64,000 nt of DNA, from NCBI GenBank assembly GCA_936936565.1, contig CAKZIX010000029.1:54577-118576 (forward strand), written 5' to 3'. Below, one piece after another: positions 18,978-28,684 of the stretch. Each line of letters starts with the position of its first letter. Position 1 is the stretch's first letter. The stretch comes from an uncultured Nocardiaceae bacterium. GTDB taxonomy: Bacteria; Actinomycetota; Actinomycetes; Mycobacteriales; Mycobacteriaceae. The notes under the pieces were generated by a model that did not search any database, had not been told where the DNA came from, and worked only from the letters and a program-made list of their open reading frames with translations. The position numbers were made by a program, and so were the translations under genes.

Positions 18978-19110
18978 CTGGATCCTCCCAACGGAAGAGA
19001 AATTTCGTGGCGCGGCCACTGCGGCCGCACAGTTGCCAGCCAACCATCAGGGTCCGACAGAAACCACCGATTCACGGACAAGTTCGCTTGTGTACGCGGA
19101 TGATTAGCCG

Positions 19111-21144
19111 ATGGCGACGGGTACGAGAACCAGGGCGAAACAAGCCGAGCCCACTCCGGAGGCTGCGCAGCCCTCGCCGGAGATGTCGATCGACGGCTCC
19201 GAGGCACCACCACACCCGATCGACGGTGCGTTGGACATGGGGATGGCCGCCCGCAGCCAGTTCCCACCGATCGACGAGTACGCCTTCCTGTCCGATTGCG
19301 AGAACACCTGCCTGATCGCACCGAACGGTGCCGTCGAGTGGATGTGCCTGCCGCACCCGGACTCCCCCAGCGTGTTCGGCGCGATTCTCGACCGCAGTGC
19401 CGGGCACTTCCGGGTGGGCCCCTACGGTCAGAACGTGCCGTCGCAGCGGGTGTATCGCCCCGGCGGACTCATTGTGGAAACCACCTGGCAAACCGAAACC
19501 GGGTGGCTCACGGTGCACGACTGCCTGGTGATGGGCGCCTGGCACAACACCGACAAACGCAGCCGCACGCACCGGCGCCCGCCCACCGACTGGGATGCCG
19601 AGCACATCCTGCTGCGGATGATCAAGTGTGTGAGCGGCACGGTCGAACTCGAGCTGTCCTGCGAGCCCGCCTTCGACTATCACCGCCAGAGCACCACCTG
19701 GGAGTACACCGGTCAGTGCTACGAAGAGGCCACCGCGACCTGTCCCGGCAGCGTCGACTGGACCAAGCACCCCACGCTCAAGCTCACCACCAACCTCAAC
19801 ATCGGCATCGAGGGCCCGGAAGTCACCGCCCGGACGCGCATGGTCGAGGGTGAAGAGAAATTCGTCGCGCTGTCCTGGTCGCCGCTGCCGCCGCCGCAGA
19901 CCCAGGAGGAGGCGGCCAAGAAGATGTGGCAAACCTCCGAGTGCTGGCGGCAGTGGATCACCATCGGCAAGTTCCCCGACCACCCGTGGCGCGGATACCT
20001 GCAGCAGAGCGCACTCGCACTGAAGGGACTCACCTTCGCGCCCACCGGCGCGCTGATGGCGGCCGCCACCACGTCGCTGCCGGAAACCCCTGGCGGCGTT
20101 CGCAACTGGGACTACCGCTACGCGTGGGTGCGCGATTCCACGTTCGCGCTGTGGGGCTTGCACACGCTCGGGCTGGATCGCGAGGCGAACAACTTCTTCC
20201 ACTTCCTCTCCGATGTCGCCGTCGAGGAGAACGAAGCGCAGACGCTGCAGGTGATGTACAGCGTCAACGGTGAAAAGACGCTCACCGAGTACGAGCTGCC
20301 GCACCTGTCGGGCTACGACGATGCGCGGCCGGTGCGCATCGGCAACGGGGCCTACAACCAGCGCCAGCACGACGTGTGGGGCGCGATGCTCGATTCGGTG
20401 TACCTGCACGTGCGCTCGCGCGAGCACGTTCCCGAGGCGCTGTGGCCGATCCTGAAGAAGCAGGTCGAGGAGGCCATCGACAACTGGCGCCTGCCCGACC
20501 GTGGGATCTGGGAAGTTCGCGGTGAGCCAAAGCATTTCACCTCGTCGAAGGTGTTCTGCTGGGTCGCCCTGGACCGCGGTGCGAAGCTTGCCGCGATGCA
20601 CAACGAGAAGGAATACGCCGTCAAGTGGCGCGAGATCGCCGACGAGATCAAGGCCGACATTCTCGCCAACGGTGTCGACGAACGCGGCGTGTTCACCCAG
20701 CACTACGACACCAAGGCGCTCGACGCGTCGGCGCTGATGATTCCGCTGCTGCGCTTCCTGCCCCAAGACGATGCACGCGTGCGCGCGACCGTGCTGGCCA
20801 TCGCCGACGAGCTCACCGTCGACGGTCTGGTCCTGCGCTACAAGGTCGAGGAGACCGACGACGGGCTCACCGGCGAGGAGGGCACCTTCACCATCTGCTC
20901 GTTCTGGCTGGTGTCCGCGCTCGTCGAAATCGGCGAACTGCGCCGGGCCAAGCAGTTGTGCGAGCGCCTGCTCGCCTTCGCGAGCCCGCTCAAGCTCTAC
21001 GCCGAGGAGATCGACACCCGCACCGGACGCCACCTCGGCAACTTCCCGCAGGCGTTCACGCACCTCGCGCTGATCAACGCGGTCGTCCATGTCATCCGCG
21101 CGGAACAAGAAGTGCAGACCGGCGAGTTCCAGCCTGCCCACTGA
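19111..21144 (+). CDS. GH15-family glycosidase, trehalase-like (Rv2402-like)
   Basis: A 677-residue cytosolic enzyme. The N-terminal beta-sandwich begins with PIDEYAFLSDCENTCLIAPNG, and the (alpha/alpha)6 barrel carries RNWDYRYAWVRDSTFALWGL and, near the C-terminus, EEGTFTICSFWLVSAL, with acidic residues at the positions of the catalytic pair of GH15. Mycobacterial members of this group (Rv2402) hydrolyse trehalose to glucose. A polyphosphate glucokinase gene lies 4 kb away, so released glucose could enter the ppgK-zwf-gnd pathway. The first 35 residues are low-complexity and may be a disordered extension. Confidence 0.9.
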   Translation: MATGTRTRAKQAEPTPEAAQPSPEMSIDGSEAPPHPIDGALDMGMAARSQFPPIDEYAFLSDCENTCLIAPNGAVEWMCLPHPDSPSVFGAILDRSAGHFRVGPYGQNVPSQRVYRPGGLIVETTWQTETGWLTVHDCLVMGAWHNTDKRSRTHRRPPTDWDAEHILLRMIKCVSGTVELELSCEPAFDYHRQSTTWEYTGQCYEEATATCPGSVDWTKHPTLKLTTNLNIGIEGPEVTARTRMVEGEEKFVALSWSPLPPPQTQEEAAKKMWQTSECWRQWITIGKFPDHPWRGYLQQSALALKGLTFAPTGALMAAATTSLPETPGGVRNWDYRYAWVRDSTFALWGLHTLGLDREANNFFHFLSDVAVEENEAQTLQVMYSVNGEKTLTEYELPHLSGYDDARPVRIGNGAYNQRQHDVWGAMLDSVYLHVRSREHVPEALWPILKKQVEEAIDNWRLPDRGIWEVRGEPKHFTSSKVFCWVALDRGAKLAAMHNEKEYAVKWREIADEIKADILANGVDERGVFTQHYDTKALDASALMIPLLRFLPQDDARVRATVLAIADELTVDGLVLRYKVEETDDGLTGEEGTFTICSFWLVSALVEIGELRRAKQLCERLLAFASPLKLYAEEIDTRTGRHLGNFPQAFTHLALINAVVHVIRAEQEVQTGEFQPAH

Positions 21145-21229
21145 CGGGTCCGCACCAAGCAGCAGGTCAGCCGGCCCGCACCCAGCCACCCGTCATGGGA
21201 GCCGGTCATTCTCGTGTCGTTCGGCCGAA

Positions 21230-21274
21230 TGACGGTCACCTTCATACACACAGACTGAATGAAGGTGACCTTCA
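21230..21274. terminator. paired palindromes between convergent genes (bidirectional terminator)
   Basis: A 12-bp perfect inverted repeat (arm GGTCACCTTCAT at 21234-21245, partner at 21259-21270, 13-base loop) lies between the converging ends of the GH15 and SMP-30 genes. Each arm is itself part of a 15-bp palindrome: TGAAGGTGACCTTCA at 21260-21274 is perfect, and its inverted copy at 21230-21244 has one mismatch. The two are exactly 30 bp apart. Termination in both directions is the simplest role. Confidence 0.75.
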
Positions 21275-21297
21275 GCCGGTTCGAACCGTCGTCGGTG

Positions 21298-22080
21298 TCA
21301 GGACACGTCGAACGCGAGGAGTTGCCCGGTGCCGGCAGGATTGCCGGTACTGAAGTCCGCGGCCGCGACGTACAGTGTGCCGGCACCGATCGCGCAGGAG
21401 AATCCGCCGCGGTCCAGTTCGACGGTCTGCAGCACCGCACCGCCCTCGGCGACCCGCACGCAATGCTGTTGTGGCACAGAGGCATACCAGAGTGAGCCAT
21501 CGGGCGCGAGGCTGATGCCGTCGGGCGCCTCGCCGTCGGCCAACTGCGCCCACACCCGACGGTTGCGCAATCCGCCGTCGGGGGCGATGTCGAACGCAGT
21601 GATGCGCGATGCGTAGGACTCCGCGACGAGCAGCACGTCACCGGCGACGACCATCCCGTTCGGGAAGGCGAGATCCTCTGCCACCGTTCGGGTTTCGCCG
21701 TCGGCGGTGACAACCGCCACGAACCCGGGCGCAAAGTCGCCGGTGGGGAAGTCGAAGCCGATGTTGTCGACGAACACGCTGCCGTTCGCGTCGACGGCGA
21801 CCTCGTTCCACGGCTTGTCGCTCAGCGAACCGAGCTCGGCGTACACCGACAGCGAACCGTCGGACTCGAGCCGACGCAGCACGCCGTCGCCGCCGGTGGT
21901 GACCAGCCGGCCGTCGGGCAGCCAGTCGAAGCACACCGGCATCGCGGGTAGCTGCGCCACGGTTTCGCCGGTGTCGCCCAACAGGATTCGCCCGGTGAAC
22001 CAGTCGGCGAACCACGGCCGCCCGGCGCGCCAGCGCACCGACTCGACCAGACCGAGACCGGACTGCAGTACTTGTGTCAT
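21298..22080 (-). CDS. SMP-30/gluconolactonase-like beta-propeller
   Basis: A 260-residue protein of the SMP-30/Gluconolactonase/LRE family. It begins with LGLVESVRWRAGRPWFADW, in which the early Glu is a metal ligand. It has the NEVAVDANGSVFVDN and FPNGMVV segments providing Asn ligands, and DGISLAPDGSLW with the Asp that completes the calcium site. These enzymes open sugar or xenobiotic lactones. Gluconolactonase activity would link the neighbouring glucose genes to 6-phosphogluconate, but the substrate cannot be read from sequence. It lies 67 bp upstream of the next minus-strand gene's end. Confidence 0.88.
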   Translation of the reverse strand: MTQVLQSGLGLVESVRWRAGRPWFADWFTGRILLGDTGETVAQLPAMPVCFDWLPDGRLVTTGGDGVLRRLESDGSLSVYAELGSLSDKPWNEVAVDANGSVFVDNIGFDFPTGDFAPGFVAVVTADGETRTVAEDLAFPNGMVVAGDVLLVAESYASRITAFDIAPDGGLRNRRVWAQLADGEAPDGISLAPDGSLWYASVPQQHCVRVAEGGAVLQTVELDRGGFSCAIGAGTLYVAAADFSTGNPAGTGQLLAFDVS

Positions 22081-22147
22081 GTGAACTCCTCAGCTGGAAG
22101 GGACCTTCACACGACACGTAGACGCCGACTTCCGGATTTCGACAGCG

Positions 22148-22429
22148 CTACCGATACTCGCAGAGATATGCGGTGTCGGCGGTTGCCTTGACGCGGAACG
22201 CCGACTCGCCTGGCACCTCGAACGTCGTTCCGGCGGCGAACGTCTGCCACTCGGCGGCACCGGGCAGCTGTACGACGAGCGCACCGGAAACCACGTGCAT
22301 GATTTCCGGTGCGGCCGTGGCGAACTCGTACTCCCCCGGCGCCATCACACCGACCGTCGCCCGGCCGGCTTCCTGCTCGAATGCGATGGAGGCGACGGCG
22401 CCGTCGAAGTACTCGTTGACCTTGAACAT
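22148..22429 (-). CDS. ppnP: pyrimidine/purine nucleoside phosphorylase PpnP
   Basis: A 93-residue cupin-fold protein. The [14 protein letters not shown] start, [13 protein letters not shown], the [14 protein letters not shown] strand and the C-terminal YLCEYR match E. coli PpnP (YaiE, DUF1255, 94 residues), which phosphorolyses a broad range of nucleosides to base and pentose 1-phosphate. The length is full. It lies 72 bp downstream of gnd on the same strand and may be read through from the pentose-phosphate operon, a sensible fit because both feed pentose phosphate pools. Confidence 0.92.
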   Translation of the reverse strand: MFKVNEYFDGAVASIAFEQEAGRATVGVMAPGEYEFATAAPEIMHVVSGALVVQLPGAAEWQTFAAGTTFEVPGESAFRVKATADTAYLCEYR

Positions 22430-22501
22430 GGGACGCAGACTAATGCACCGCCGGTCCGCGTCGTCGCAGGAGCTTGCTCGGTGGACGGCGCGGACGAAAC
22501 G

Positions 22502-23524
22502 TCACTTCTGTGGCAGCTCGAAGTGCCCGCCGAAGCCCTTGCGCATCGCCGAGAGCACCTTGTCGGCGAACAGCGATTCGCCGCGGGAGGAAAAGCGCTG
22601 GTACAGCGCGGCCGAGAGCACGGGAGCGGGGACGCCCTCGTCGATGGCGGCGTCGATGGTCCAGCGGCCCTCACCGGAGTCCGACACCCGGCCACCGTAG
22701 GCTTCCAGCTCCGGGTCGGCGACGAACGCAGCAGCGGTCAGGTCGAGCAGCCAGGAAGCGACGACGGAGCCGCGGCGCCACACCTCGGTGATGGCCGGGA
22801 TGTCCAGGTCGTACTGGTAGTACTCGGGGTTCTCGAGCGGCGTCTCCTCCGCGGAGTGCTCGCCGGCGGCGGCGCTGCCGATGTTCGCCTTGTTCAGGAT
22901 GTTCAGGCCTTCGGCGTAGGCGGCCATCGCGCCGTACTCGATCCCGTTGTGCACCATCTTCACGAAGTGCCCGGCACCGGCCGGACCACAGTGCAGGTAG
23001 CCCTGCTCGGCCGTGGCCGGCTCCCCCTCGCGCCCGGGAGTGCGTTCGGCCGTACCGACGCCGGGGGCAATGGATTTCAGCAACGGTTGCAGGTGCGCGA
23101 CCTGCTCGGCCTCGCCGCCGATCATCAGACAGTAGCCGCGGGTGAGCCCGAACACGCCACCCGAGGTACCGATGTCGACGTAGTGAATCCCCTTCGGCGC
23201 CAGGGCCTTCGCACGCTTGATGTCTTCGTGGTAGCGGCTGTTGCCGCCGTCGATGATGATGTCGCCGGGTTCCATCAGTTCGGCGAGCTGGTCGATCACC
23301 TTGCCGGTGATGCCGGCCGGGATCATCACCCACACCACGCGCGGGGTCTCGAGCTTGCCGACGAATTCGGCCAGGTCGGTGGTGCCGAACTGCGCACCCT
23401 CGGACACCAGCTGCTTGACCGGCTCGTCGTTGACGTCGAACACGACGGCGCTGTGGCCGTCTTTCATGATGCGGCGCACGATGTTCGCGCCCATGCGGCC
23501 GAGTCCGACCATTCCCAGTTGCAT
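22502..23524 (-). CDS. gnd: 6-phosphogluconate dehydrogenase, short type (Gnd2-like)
   Basis: A 340-residue decarboxylating 6-phosphogluconate dehydrogenase of the short, often NAD-preferring type. The cofactor motif is GLGRMG at residues 7-12, and [12 protein letters not shown] and the catalytic Lys in [14 protein letters not shown] are all present. It is the same length as M. tuberculosis Gnd2 (Rv1122), which also lies next to zwf. GGGAG precedes the ATG. It is 10 bp downstream of zwf and third in the ppgK-zwf-gnd operon. The long-form gnd1, which lies next to guaB1 in M. tuberculosis, is absent from that position here. Confidence 0.94.
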   Translation of the reverse strand: MQLGMVGLGRMGANIVRRIMKDGHSAVVFDVNDEPVKQLVSEGAQFGTTDLAEFVGKLETPRVVWVMIPAGITGKVIDQLAELMEPGDIIIDGGNSRYHEDIKRAKALAPKGIHYVDIGTSGGVFGLTRGYCLMIGGEAEQVAHLQPLLKSIAPGVGTAERTPGREGEPATAEQGYLHCGPAGAGHFVKMVHNGIEYGAMAAYAEGLNILNKANIGSAAAGEHSAEETPLENPEYYQYDLDIPAITEVWRRGSVVASWLLDLTAAAFVADPELEAYGGRVSDSGEGRWTIDAAIDEGVPAPVLSAALYQRFSSRGESLFADKVLSAMRKGFGGHFELPQK

Positions 23525-23534
23525 GCTTTGCTCC

Positions 23535-24998
23535 CTACCGTCCGGACTTCTTGGCGCGCCACACGCGTTCGAACGGCAGTCGCCACGCGCGCGGTGCAAT
23601 GAGTTGGTGAATTGCGTTGGGGCCCCACGATCCCGGCTCGTAGCCGCGGACCGGCGGCGGATCGCTGATCAGCGGCGCCGACACTTCCCACAGCCGTTCG
23701 ATGCCCTCGGACGTTGTGAACAACGTGTGGTCGCCGTGCATCGCGTCGAGAATAAGCCGCTCGTACGCCTCGAGGACGTCTCCGACGCGCTCGGTTTCCT
23801 CGAGCGCGAACTGCAGGCTCAGCTTGTCGAGCTTCATCCCGGCACCGGGACGCTTGCCGTAGAACGACAGCGACATCTTCGACGCATCCGCCAGATCGAA
23901 GGTGAGGTGGTCCGGACCGTGCGCGCCGACCCCCGAACCGGCCGGGAACATCGACTTCGGCGGTTCCCGGAATGCGATGGAAATGATCCGCTGACCGTCG
24001 GCCAGGTACTTTCCGGTGCGCAGATAGAACGGCACGCCGGCCCAGCGCCAGTTGTCGATCTCGCACTTGAGCGCGATGAAAGTCTCGGTGTCCGACTCGG
24101 GCGCCACTCCCGGTTCTTCGCGGTAGCCGCGCACCTGCCCGCGCACCACGTTGCGGGTCTGCAGCGGCTGCATCGACCGGAAGACCTTGTTCTTCTCTTC
24201 GCTGATCGGGGCCGGGGCGAGTTCGGTGGGCGGCTCCATCGCCACGAACGCCAGGATCTGGAAGAGGTGGGTGACCACCATGTCCTTGAAAGCGCCTGTG
24301 GCTTCATAGAATTCGGCCCGGCCCTCCAGGGTCAGCTTCTCCGGGACGTCGATCTGGATGTGCTCGATGAAGTTGCGGTTCCAGATCGGCTCGAACAGGC
24401 CGTTGGCGAACCGGAAGGCCAAGATGTTCAGCGCCGGTTCCTTGCCGAGGAAGTGGTCGATCCGGAAAACCTGGTCCTCGGTGAAGATTTCGTGGATCGC
24501 GGCGTTGAGTGCGCGCGCGCTGGCCAGATCGACTCCGAACGGCTTCTCCATGATGATCTTGGAGCCTTCGACGAGCTTGGCCTCGTCGAGCATCTTGATG
24601 ACGGCGGTGGCCGCCTTGGGCGGCACGCTCAGATAGTGCAGCAGCTTGGCAGGCCCGTCCGCACCGCTCAGCTCCTTCGACTGCCGGGCCACTGCCTCGG
24701 CGAGCGCCTGCGGCCCGGCCTTGGTGGGCACGTAGCACAGCGACTGTTCGAATTCCGCCCATTCGGCCGGATCGATGTCGCGGCGGGCAAACTCGTGGCA
24801 CGCCTTTTTCGCGATCGTCCGGAACTGTTCGTCGTCGATCTCGTCCAGCGAGGTGCCGACGACGCGCAGGTCCGGTGCCAGGTCCGAGCTGAACAGGTGG
24901 AACATTCCCGGCAACAGTTTGCGGCGCGCCAGATCGCCGGTGGCGCCGAACAATACGACGACGTGCGGGTCCGTTTCGACGTGCGTGAGCAGTCCCAT
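23535..24998 (-). CDS. zwf: glucose-6-phosphate 1-dehydrogenase
   Basis: A 487-residue enzyme with the N-terminal nucleotide motif [17 protein letters not shown], the EKPFG segment and the substrate signature RIDHFLGKE containing the essential Asp-His and Lys. It converts glucose 6-phosphate to 6-phosphogluconolactone. GAAAGGTCGTC precedes the ATG at 24998 and rules out a longer frame. The gene follows ppgK by 28 bp and precedes gnd by 10 bp. The operon thus lacks a dedicated 6-phosphogluconolactonase; the SMP-30 protein nearby is a possible substitute. Confidence 0.95.
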   Translation of the reverse strand: MGLLTHVETDPHVVVLFGATGDLARRKLLPGMFHLFSSDLAPDLRVVGTSLDEIDDEQFRTIAKKACHEFARRDIDPAEWAEFEQSLCYVPTKAGPQALAEAVARQSKELSGADGPAKLLHYLSVPPKAATAVIKMLDEAKLVEGSKIIMEKPFGVDLASARALNAAIHEIFTEDQVFRIDHFLGKEPALNILAFRFANGLFEPIWNRNFIEHIQIDVPEKLTLEGRAEFYEATGAFKDMVVTHLFQILAFVAMEPPTELAPAPISEEKNKVFRSMQPLQTRNVVRGQVRGYREEPGVAPESDTETFIALKCEIDNWRWAGVPFYLRTGKYLADGQRIISIAFREPPKSMFPAGSGVGAHGPDHLTFDLADASKMSLSFYGKRPGAGMKLDKLSLQFALEETERVGDVLEAYERLILDAMHGDHTLFTTSEGIERLWEVSAPLISDPPPVRGYEPGSWGPNAIHQLIAPRAWRLPFERVWRAKKSGR

Positions 24999-25026
24999 GA
25001 CGACCTTTCGTAGTTCGACCGCGGAC

Positions 25027-25833
25027 TCAGTATGTCGCGGTTGCGTCGGCCGCGGTGGCGTTCGCCGCCATCGCGGCACCGACGATGCCCGCGGTGTTCT
25101 CGAGTTCCGCCGCAACGACCTTGGTGCGACAGGTGAGTCGTGGAATCCACTTGTCCGCCTTGCGGCTGACCCCGCCGCCGGCGATGAACAGATCCGGCCA
25201 CAGCAACGCCTCGAACCGTTCCAGCACCAACGATACTTCCTTCGACCACTCTTTCCAGGAAAGATCGTCGTGCTCGCGCACCGAAGCCGCGGCCCGCTGC
25301 TCGGCCTCCTTGCCGTCTACCTCGAGATGTCCGAATTCGGTGTTGGGCAACAGAATTCCATTGTTCAGCACCGCCGATCCGATGCCGGTGCCGAAGGTCA
25401 GCAACACCACCACCCCGGAGGCGTCGCGGCCGGCCCCGTAACGATCTTCGGCGAGCCCGGCGGCGTCGGCGTCGTTGAGCACGGTGGCGGTGCGACCGTC
25501 CAGCGCGGCCGAGAACAGTGCGGCGGCGTCACAGCCGATCCACGCGGGATCGATGTTCGCCGCCGTGCGGGCGACGCCGTCGGTGACCACCGCGGGCAGC
25601 GTCACCCCGACGGGCCCGACCCAGCTCAGTTGGTCGACGATCTTCTTCACCGTCGCGGCGACGGCCTCCGGGGTGGCGGGTTGGGGCGTCTCGATACGCA
25701 CCCGCTCGCCGACGAGGGAGCCGTCGCGCAAGTCGACGATGGCGCCTTTCACCCCGCTGCCCCCGATGTCCACCCCGCATCCTCGGGTGGGCTGCGGTTC
25801 GTCGTCGGGTGTGATCTCAGGCAAAGCGGTCAT
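25027..25833 (-). CDS. ppgK: polyphosphate glucokinase
   Basis: A 268-residue ROK-like kinase with the phosphate loop GVDIGGSGVKGAIVD, the catalytic Asp in VLNDADAAGLAE and LTFGTGIGSAV. It matches actinobacterial PpgK (about 265 residues), which phosphorylates glucose with polyphosphate or ATP. The ATG at 25833 has GGCGAGGATTTATGCC in front; upstream starts lack a ribosome-binding site. It is first in the minus-strand operon ppgK-zwf-gnd, which makes ribulose 5-phosphate and reducing power directly from glucose and polyphosphate. Confidence 0.95.
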   Translation of the reverse strand: MTALPEITPDDEPQPTRGCGVDIGGSGVKGAIVDLRDGSLVGERVRIETPQPATPEAVAATVKKIVDQLSWVGPVGVTLPAVVTDGVARTAANIDPAWIGCDAAALFSAALDGRTATVLNDADAAGLAEDRYGAGRDASGVVVLLTFGTGIGSAVLNNGILLPNTEFGHLEVDGKEAEQRAAASVREHDDLSWKEWSKEVSLVLERFEALLWPDLFIAGGGVSRKADKWIPRLTCRTKVVAAELENTAGIVGAAMAANATAADATATY

Positions 25834-25926
25834 GGCATAAATCCTCGCCGTTTCGAGTTCCATCAAAGGTTAGCCACTCGGGTGCCGCGACACGGCAGAA
25901 TCGGGTAGTGCCAGCGAGGGTGTTCC

Positions 25927-25940
25927 TTACCACTCGGTAA
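25927..25940. promoter_or_regulatory. inverted repeat upstream of glcB
   Basis: TTACC-ACTC-GGTAA, a perfect 5-bp inverted repeat of a size common for TetR-like regulators. It lies 41 bp upstream of the malate synthase ATG and 94 bp upstream of the divergent ppgK start, so it could serve either gene. Confidence 0.5.
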
Positions 25941-25945
25941 CATTG

Positions 25946-25960
25946 TTGAGAAGTTCTCAA
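25946..25960. promoter_or_regulatory. perfect palindrome upstream of glcB
   Basis: TTGAGAAGTTCTCAA is a perfect 7+1+7 palindrome ending 20 bp before the malate synthase ATG. The position suits a repressor site that blocks initiation or elongation. I could not assign it to a known regulator. Confidence 0.6.
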
Positions 25961-25980
25961 TAGCGGAAGCGAGGCAGTTC

Positions 25981-28158
25981 ATGACTGATCGGGTGCAGGT
26001 CGGCGGACTTCAGGTCGCCACAGTTCTTCACGAGTTCGTCGAGAAGGAAGTCCTGCCCGGCCTCGATGTAACCGCCGACGCGTTCTGGAGCGGCGCCGAA
26101 GCCGTGATCAACGAGCTGGCCCCGCGCAACCGCGAGCTGCTGGCGCACCGGGACGAGATCCAGGGCAAGCTCGACGCGTGGCACGCCGAATCCCCCGGCG
26201 CCGGCTACGACCGCGAGGCGTACAAGAGCTTCCTGCGCGAGATCGGCTACCTGCTCGATGCGCCGGAAAGCTTCGAGATCACCACGCAGAACGTGGACGC
26301 CGAGATCGCCGAGACCGCCGGCCCCCAGCTCGTCGTGCCGGTGATGAACGCGCGCTTCGCGATCAACGCCGCCAACGCGCGCTGGGGTTCGCTCTACGAC
26401 GCGCTGTACGGCACCGACGTCATCCCGGAGACCGGCGGCGCCGAGAAGGGCACCTCCTACAACAAGGTGCGCGGCGACAAGGTCATCGAGTACGCGCGCA
26501 ACTTCCTCGACGACGCGGTGCCGCTGATCACCGGCACCCACGTCGGGTCCAAGGGTTACGCGATCGTCGACGGCGAGCTCGAGGTCACCCTCGAAGACGA
26601 GACCACCATCGGTCTCGGCGATGCCTCCGCGCTGGTCGGCTACGTCGGCGATCCGGCGTCACCGTCGGCAATCCTGTTGAAGCACAACGGCTTGCACATC
26701 GAAATCCAGATCGACCCGGAGTCCCCGATCGGCAAGACCGACGACGCCGGGGTCAAGGATCTGCTCATCGAGTCCGCCGTCACCACGATCATGGACTTCG
26801 AAGACTCCGTCGCCGCGGTGGACGCCGAAGACAAGGTGCTCTGCTACCACAACTGGCTCGGCCTGATGAAGGGCGAGCTGGCCGAAGAGGTCAGCAAGGG
26901 CGGCAAGACCTTCACCCGCACCATGAACCCCGACCGGGTGTACACCGCGCTCGACGGCAGTGAGCTTGTGCTGCACGGCCGTTCGCTGCTGTTCGTGCGC
27001 AACGTCGGCCACCTGATGACCACCGACGCCATCCTCGACTCCGATGGCAACGAGGTGCCCGAGGGCATCCTGGACGGCCTCATCACGGTGCTGGCCGCCA
27101 AGCACGCGTTGATCGGCGACACCAAGCTGAAGAACACCCGCACCGGCTCCATCTACATCGTGAAGCCGAAGATGCACGGCCCCGACGAGGTGGCGTTCAC
27201 CAACGAGCTGTTCGCTCGCGTCGAGGACGTCGTCGGCCTGGAGCGCAACACGCTCAAGGTCGGCATCATGGACGAGGAGCGCCGCACCACGGTGAACCTC
27301 GCCCGCTGTATCCAGGCCGCGTCCGAGCGCGTGGTGTTCATCAACACCGGCTTCCTCGACCGCACCGGCGACGAGATCCACACCTCCATGGAGGCGGGTC
27401 CCGTGGTGCGCAAGGCCGAGATGAAGAAGCAGCTCTGGATCACCTCCTACGAGGACTGGAACGTCGACACCGGCCTGGCCACCGGCCTGCCGGGCAAGGC
27501 GCAGATCGGCAAGGGCATGTGGGCCATGCCGGACCTGATGGCCGACATGGTGGAGCAGAAGATCGTGCACCCGCAGGCCGGCGCCAACACCGCGTGGGTG
27601 CCCTCGCCGACCGCCGCCACCCTGCACGCGCTGCACTACCACCGCGTGGACGTGTTCAAGCGGCAGGCCGAAATCGCGCGCGGCGGCGCTCGCGCGACCG
27701 TCGACGACATCCTGACGATCCCGCTGGCGGCCGACGTCAACTGGACCGCCGAGGAAAAGCAGAACGAGCTGGACAACAACAGCCAGTCCATCCTCGGCTA
27801 CGTGGTGCGCTGGATCGACCACGGCGTCGGCTGCTCCAAGGTGCCCGACATCAACGACGTCGCGCTCATGGAAGACCGTGCGACGCTGCGCATTTCGAGC
27901 CAGCTCGTGGCGAACTGGCTGCGCCACGGCGTGGTCACCGAAGACGAGGTCGTCGCCTCGCTCGAGCGCATGGCGCCCGTGGTCGACCGGCAGAACGCCG
28001 GCGACAAGACCTACCGCCCGCTCGCGCCGGACTTCGCCGACAACATCGCCTTCCAGGCCGCCAAGGAACTCATCCTCGAAGGCACCAAGCAGCCCAACGG
28101 CTACACCGAGCCGATCCTGCACCGCCGTCGGCGGGAGTACAAGGCCGCCAACGCCTGA
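25981..28158 (+). CDS. glcB: malate synthase G
   Basis: A 725-residue enzyme that condenses glyoxylate with acetyl-CoA to malate in the glyoxylate bypass. The sequence shows the MSG-specific blocks [48 protein letters not shown] (metal and substrate ligands), [13 protein letters not shown] and [21 protein letters not shown] with the catalytic Asp towards the C-terminus. The length is typical (M. tuberculosis GlcB has 741 residues). It starts at the ATG at 25981 after two palindromes in the promoter region, and is followed by a strong terminator. It is monocistronic. Confidence 0.97.
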   Translation: MTDRVQVGGLQVATVLHEFVEKEVLPGLDVTADAFWSGAEAVINELAPRNRELLAHRDEIQGKLDAWHAESPGAGYDREAYKSFLREIGYLLDAPESFEITTQNVDAEIAETAGPQLVVPVMNARFAINAANARWGSLYDALYGTDVIPETGGAEKGTSYNKVRGDKVIEYARNFLDDAVPLITGTHVGSKGYAIVDGELEVTLEDETTIGLGDASALVGYVGDPASPSAILLKHNGLHIEIQIDPESPIGKTDDAGVKDLLIESAVTTIMDFEDSVAAVDAEDKVLCYHNWLGLMKGELAEEVSKGGKTFTRTMNPDRVYTALDGSELVLHGRSLLFVRNVGHLMTTDAILDSDGNEVPEGILDGLITVLAAKHALIGDTKLKNTRTGSIYIVKPKMHGPDEVAFTNELFARVEDVVGLERNTLKVGIMDEERRTTVNLARCIQAASERVVFINTGFLDRTGDEIHTSMEAGPVVRKAEMKKQLWITSYEDWNVDTGLATGLPGKAQIGKGMWAMPDLMADMVEQKIVHPQAGANTAWVPSPTAATLHALHYHRVDVFKRQAEIARGGARATVDDILTIPLAADVNWTAEEKQNELDNNSQSILGYVVRWIDHGVGCSKVPDINDVALMEDRATLRISSQLVANWLRHGVVTEDEVVASLERMAPVVDRQNAGDKTYRPLAPDFADNIAFQAAKELILEGTKQPNGYTEPILHRRRREYKAANA

Positions 28159-28169
28159 TCCGGGTCACC

Positions 28170-28207
28170 GATCGGCCCCGCCCATCTTCGGATGTGCGGG
28201 GCCGATC
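28170..28207 (+). terminator. terminator of glcB
   Basis: A perfect 12-bp stem (arm GATCGGCCCCGC) whose loop holds a second 4-bp stem capped by TTCG. It begins 11 bp after the glcB stop. There is no U tract. Confidence 0.75.
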
Positions 28208-28224
28208 TGGTATCTGCACCTGCT

Positions 28225-28266
28225 GTTCCGTCTGGAATCCCCCTGTAGGAGGTTCCCCGACGGAAC
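28225..28266 (+). other. inverted repeat in the leader of the type VII substrate cassette
   Basis: Arms GTTCCGTC (28225-28232) and GACGGAAC (28259-28266) pair perfectly, with further internal GGAA/TTCC and CCT/AGG pairing. It lies about 100 bp upstream of the first gene and could be an operator or a structured 5' leader. The rest of this 205-bp gap contains only the glcB terminator. Confidence 0.5.
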
Positions 28267-28363
28267 AGCGGGCGCAGATTCGGCCGTGGATGGAACCGAT
28301 CCGCGGTTCGGCGCGTCGTACTTCGGTAGACAGCGAAACCGATCGGGCCGGAGGGAGCACATT

Positions 28364-28684
28364 TTGACCGAGAACTTCGCGGTGAAGCCTGATGATCTGG
28401 AAGCCTTCGCGAAGGCACAGGGTGTCCACGCGGCGGAAGCGACCGAAGCAAAGAAGTATGTCGACGATTGGTTCCAGGTCAGCGCCGGGCAAGCGCGCAT
28501 CTACCTCGCGGTGAGCGGAGGTGTCGGCCGCATTCGCGAGGAGCTCGATTCGTACTTCACCAAGCTGAATCAGGTTTTCAGCGAGTCGGAGGCGGAGTTG
28601 CAGAAGGCCGTTGCGATGTACCGGCAAACCGACGCCGGCACTGCAGCTCGCTTGGACTCGACCTATGTGGCCGGTGGGCGATGA
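28364..28684 (+). CDS. EspC-like type VII secretion target
   Basis: A 106-residue, mostly helical protein with the general secretion signal YxxxD (YRQTD) near the C-terminus and the LDSTY end typical of the DUF2580/EspC group of ESX substrates. The start is a TTG at 28364, 8 bp after GGAGGG; no ATG fits the conserved N-terminal part. It is followed by a WXG-type gene with an ATGA overlap, the usual order of secreted heterodimer partners. No ESX core genes (eccB, eccC, eccD, mycP) lie within the window, so export depends on a system elsewhere. Confidence 0.82.
   Translation: MTENFAVKPDDLEAFAKAQGVHAAEATEAKKYVDDWFQVSAGQARIYLAVSGGVGRIREELDSYFTKLNQVFSESEAELQKAVAMYRQTDAGTAARLDSTYVAGGR

Noticed and set aside
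19072..21189. Long minus-strand frame opposite the GH15 gene (705 codons)
   Set aside because: Composition artefact of the high-GC coding strand; the plus-strand protein has recognisable GH15 motifs.
26659..28122. Minus-strand frame opposite malate synthase (487 codons)
   Set aside because: Antisense shadow of glcB with repetitive His/Val/Asp sequence and no family features.
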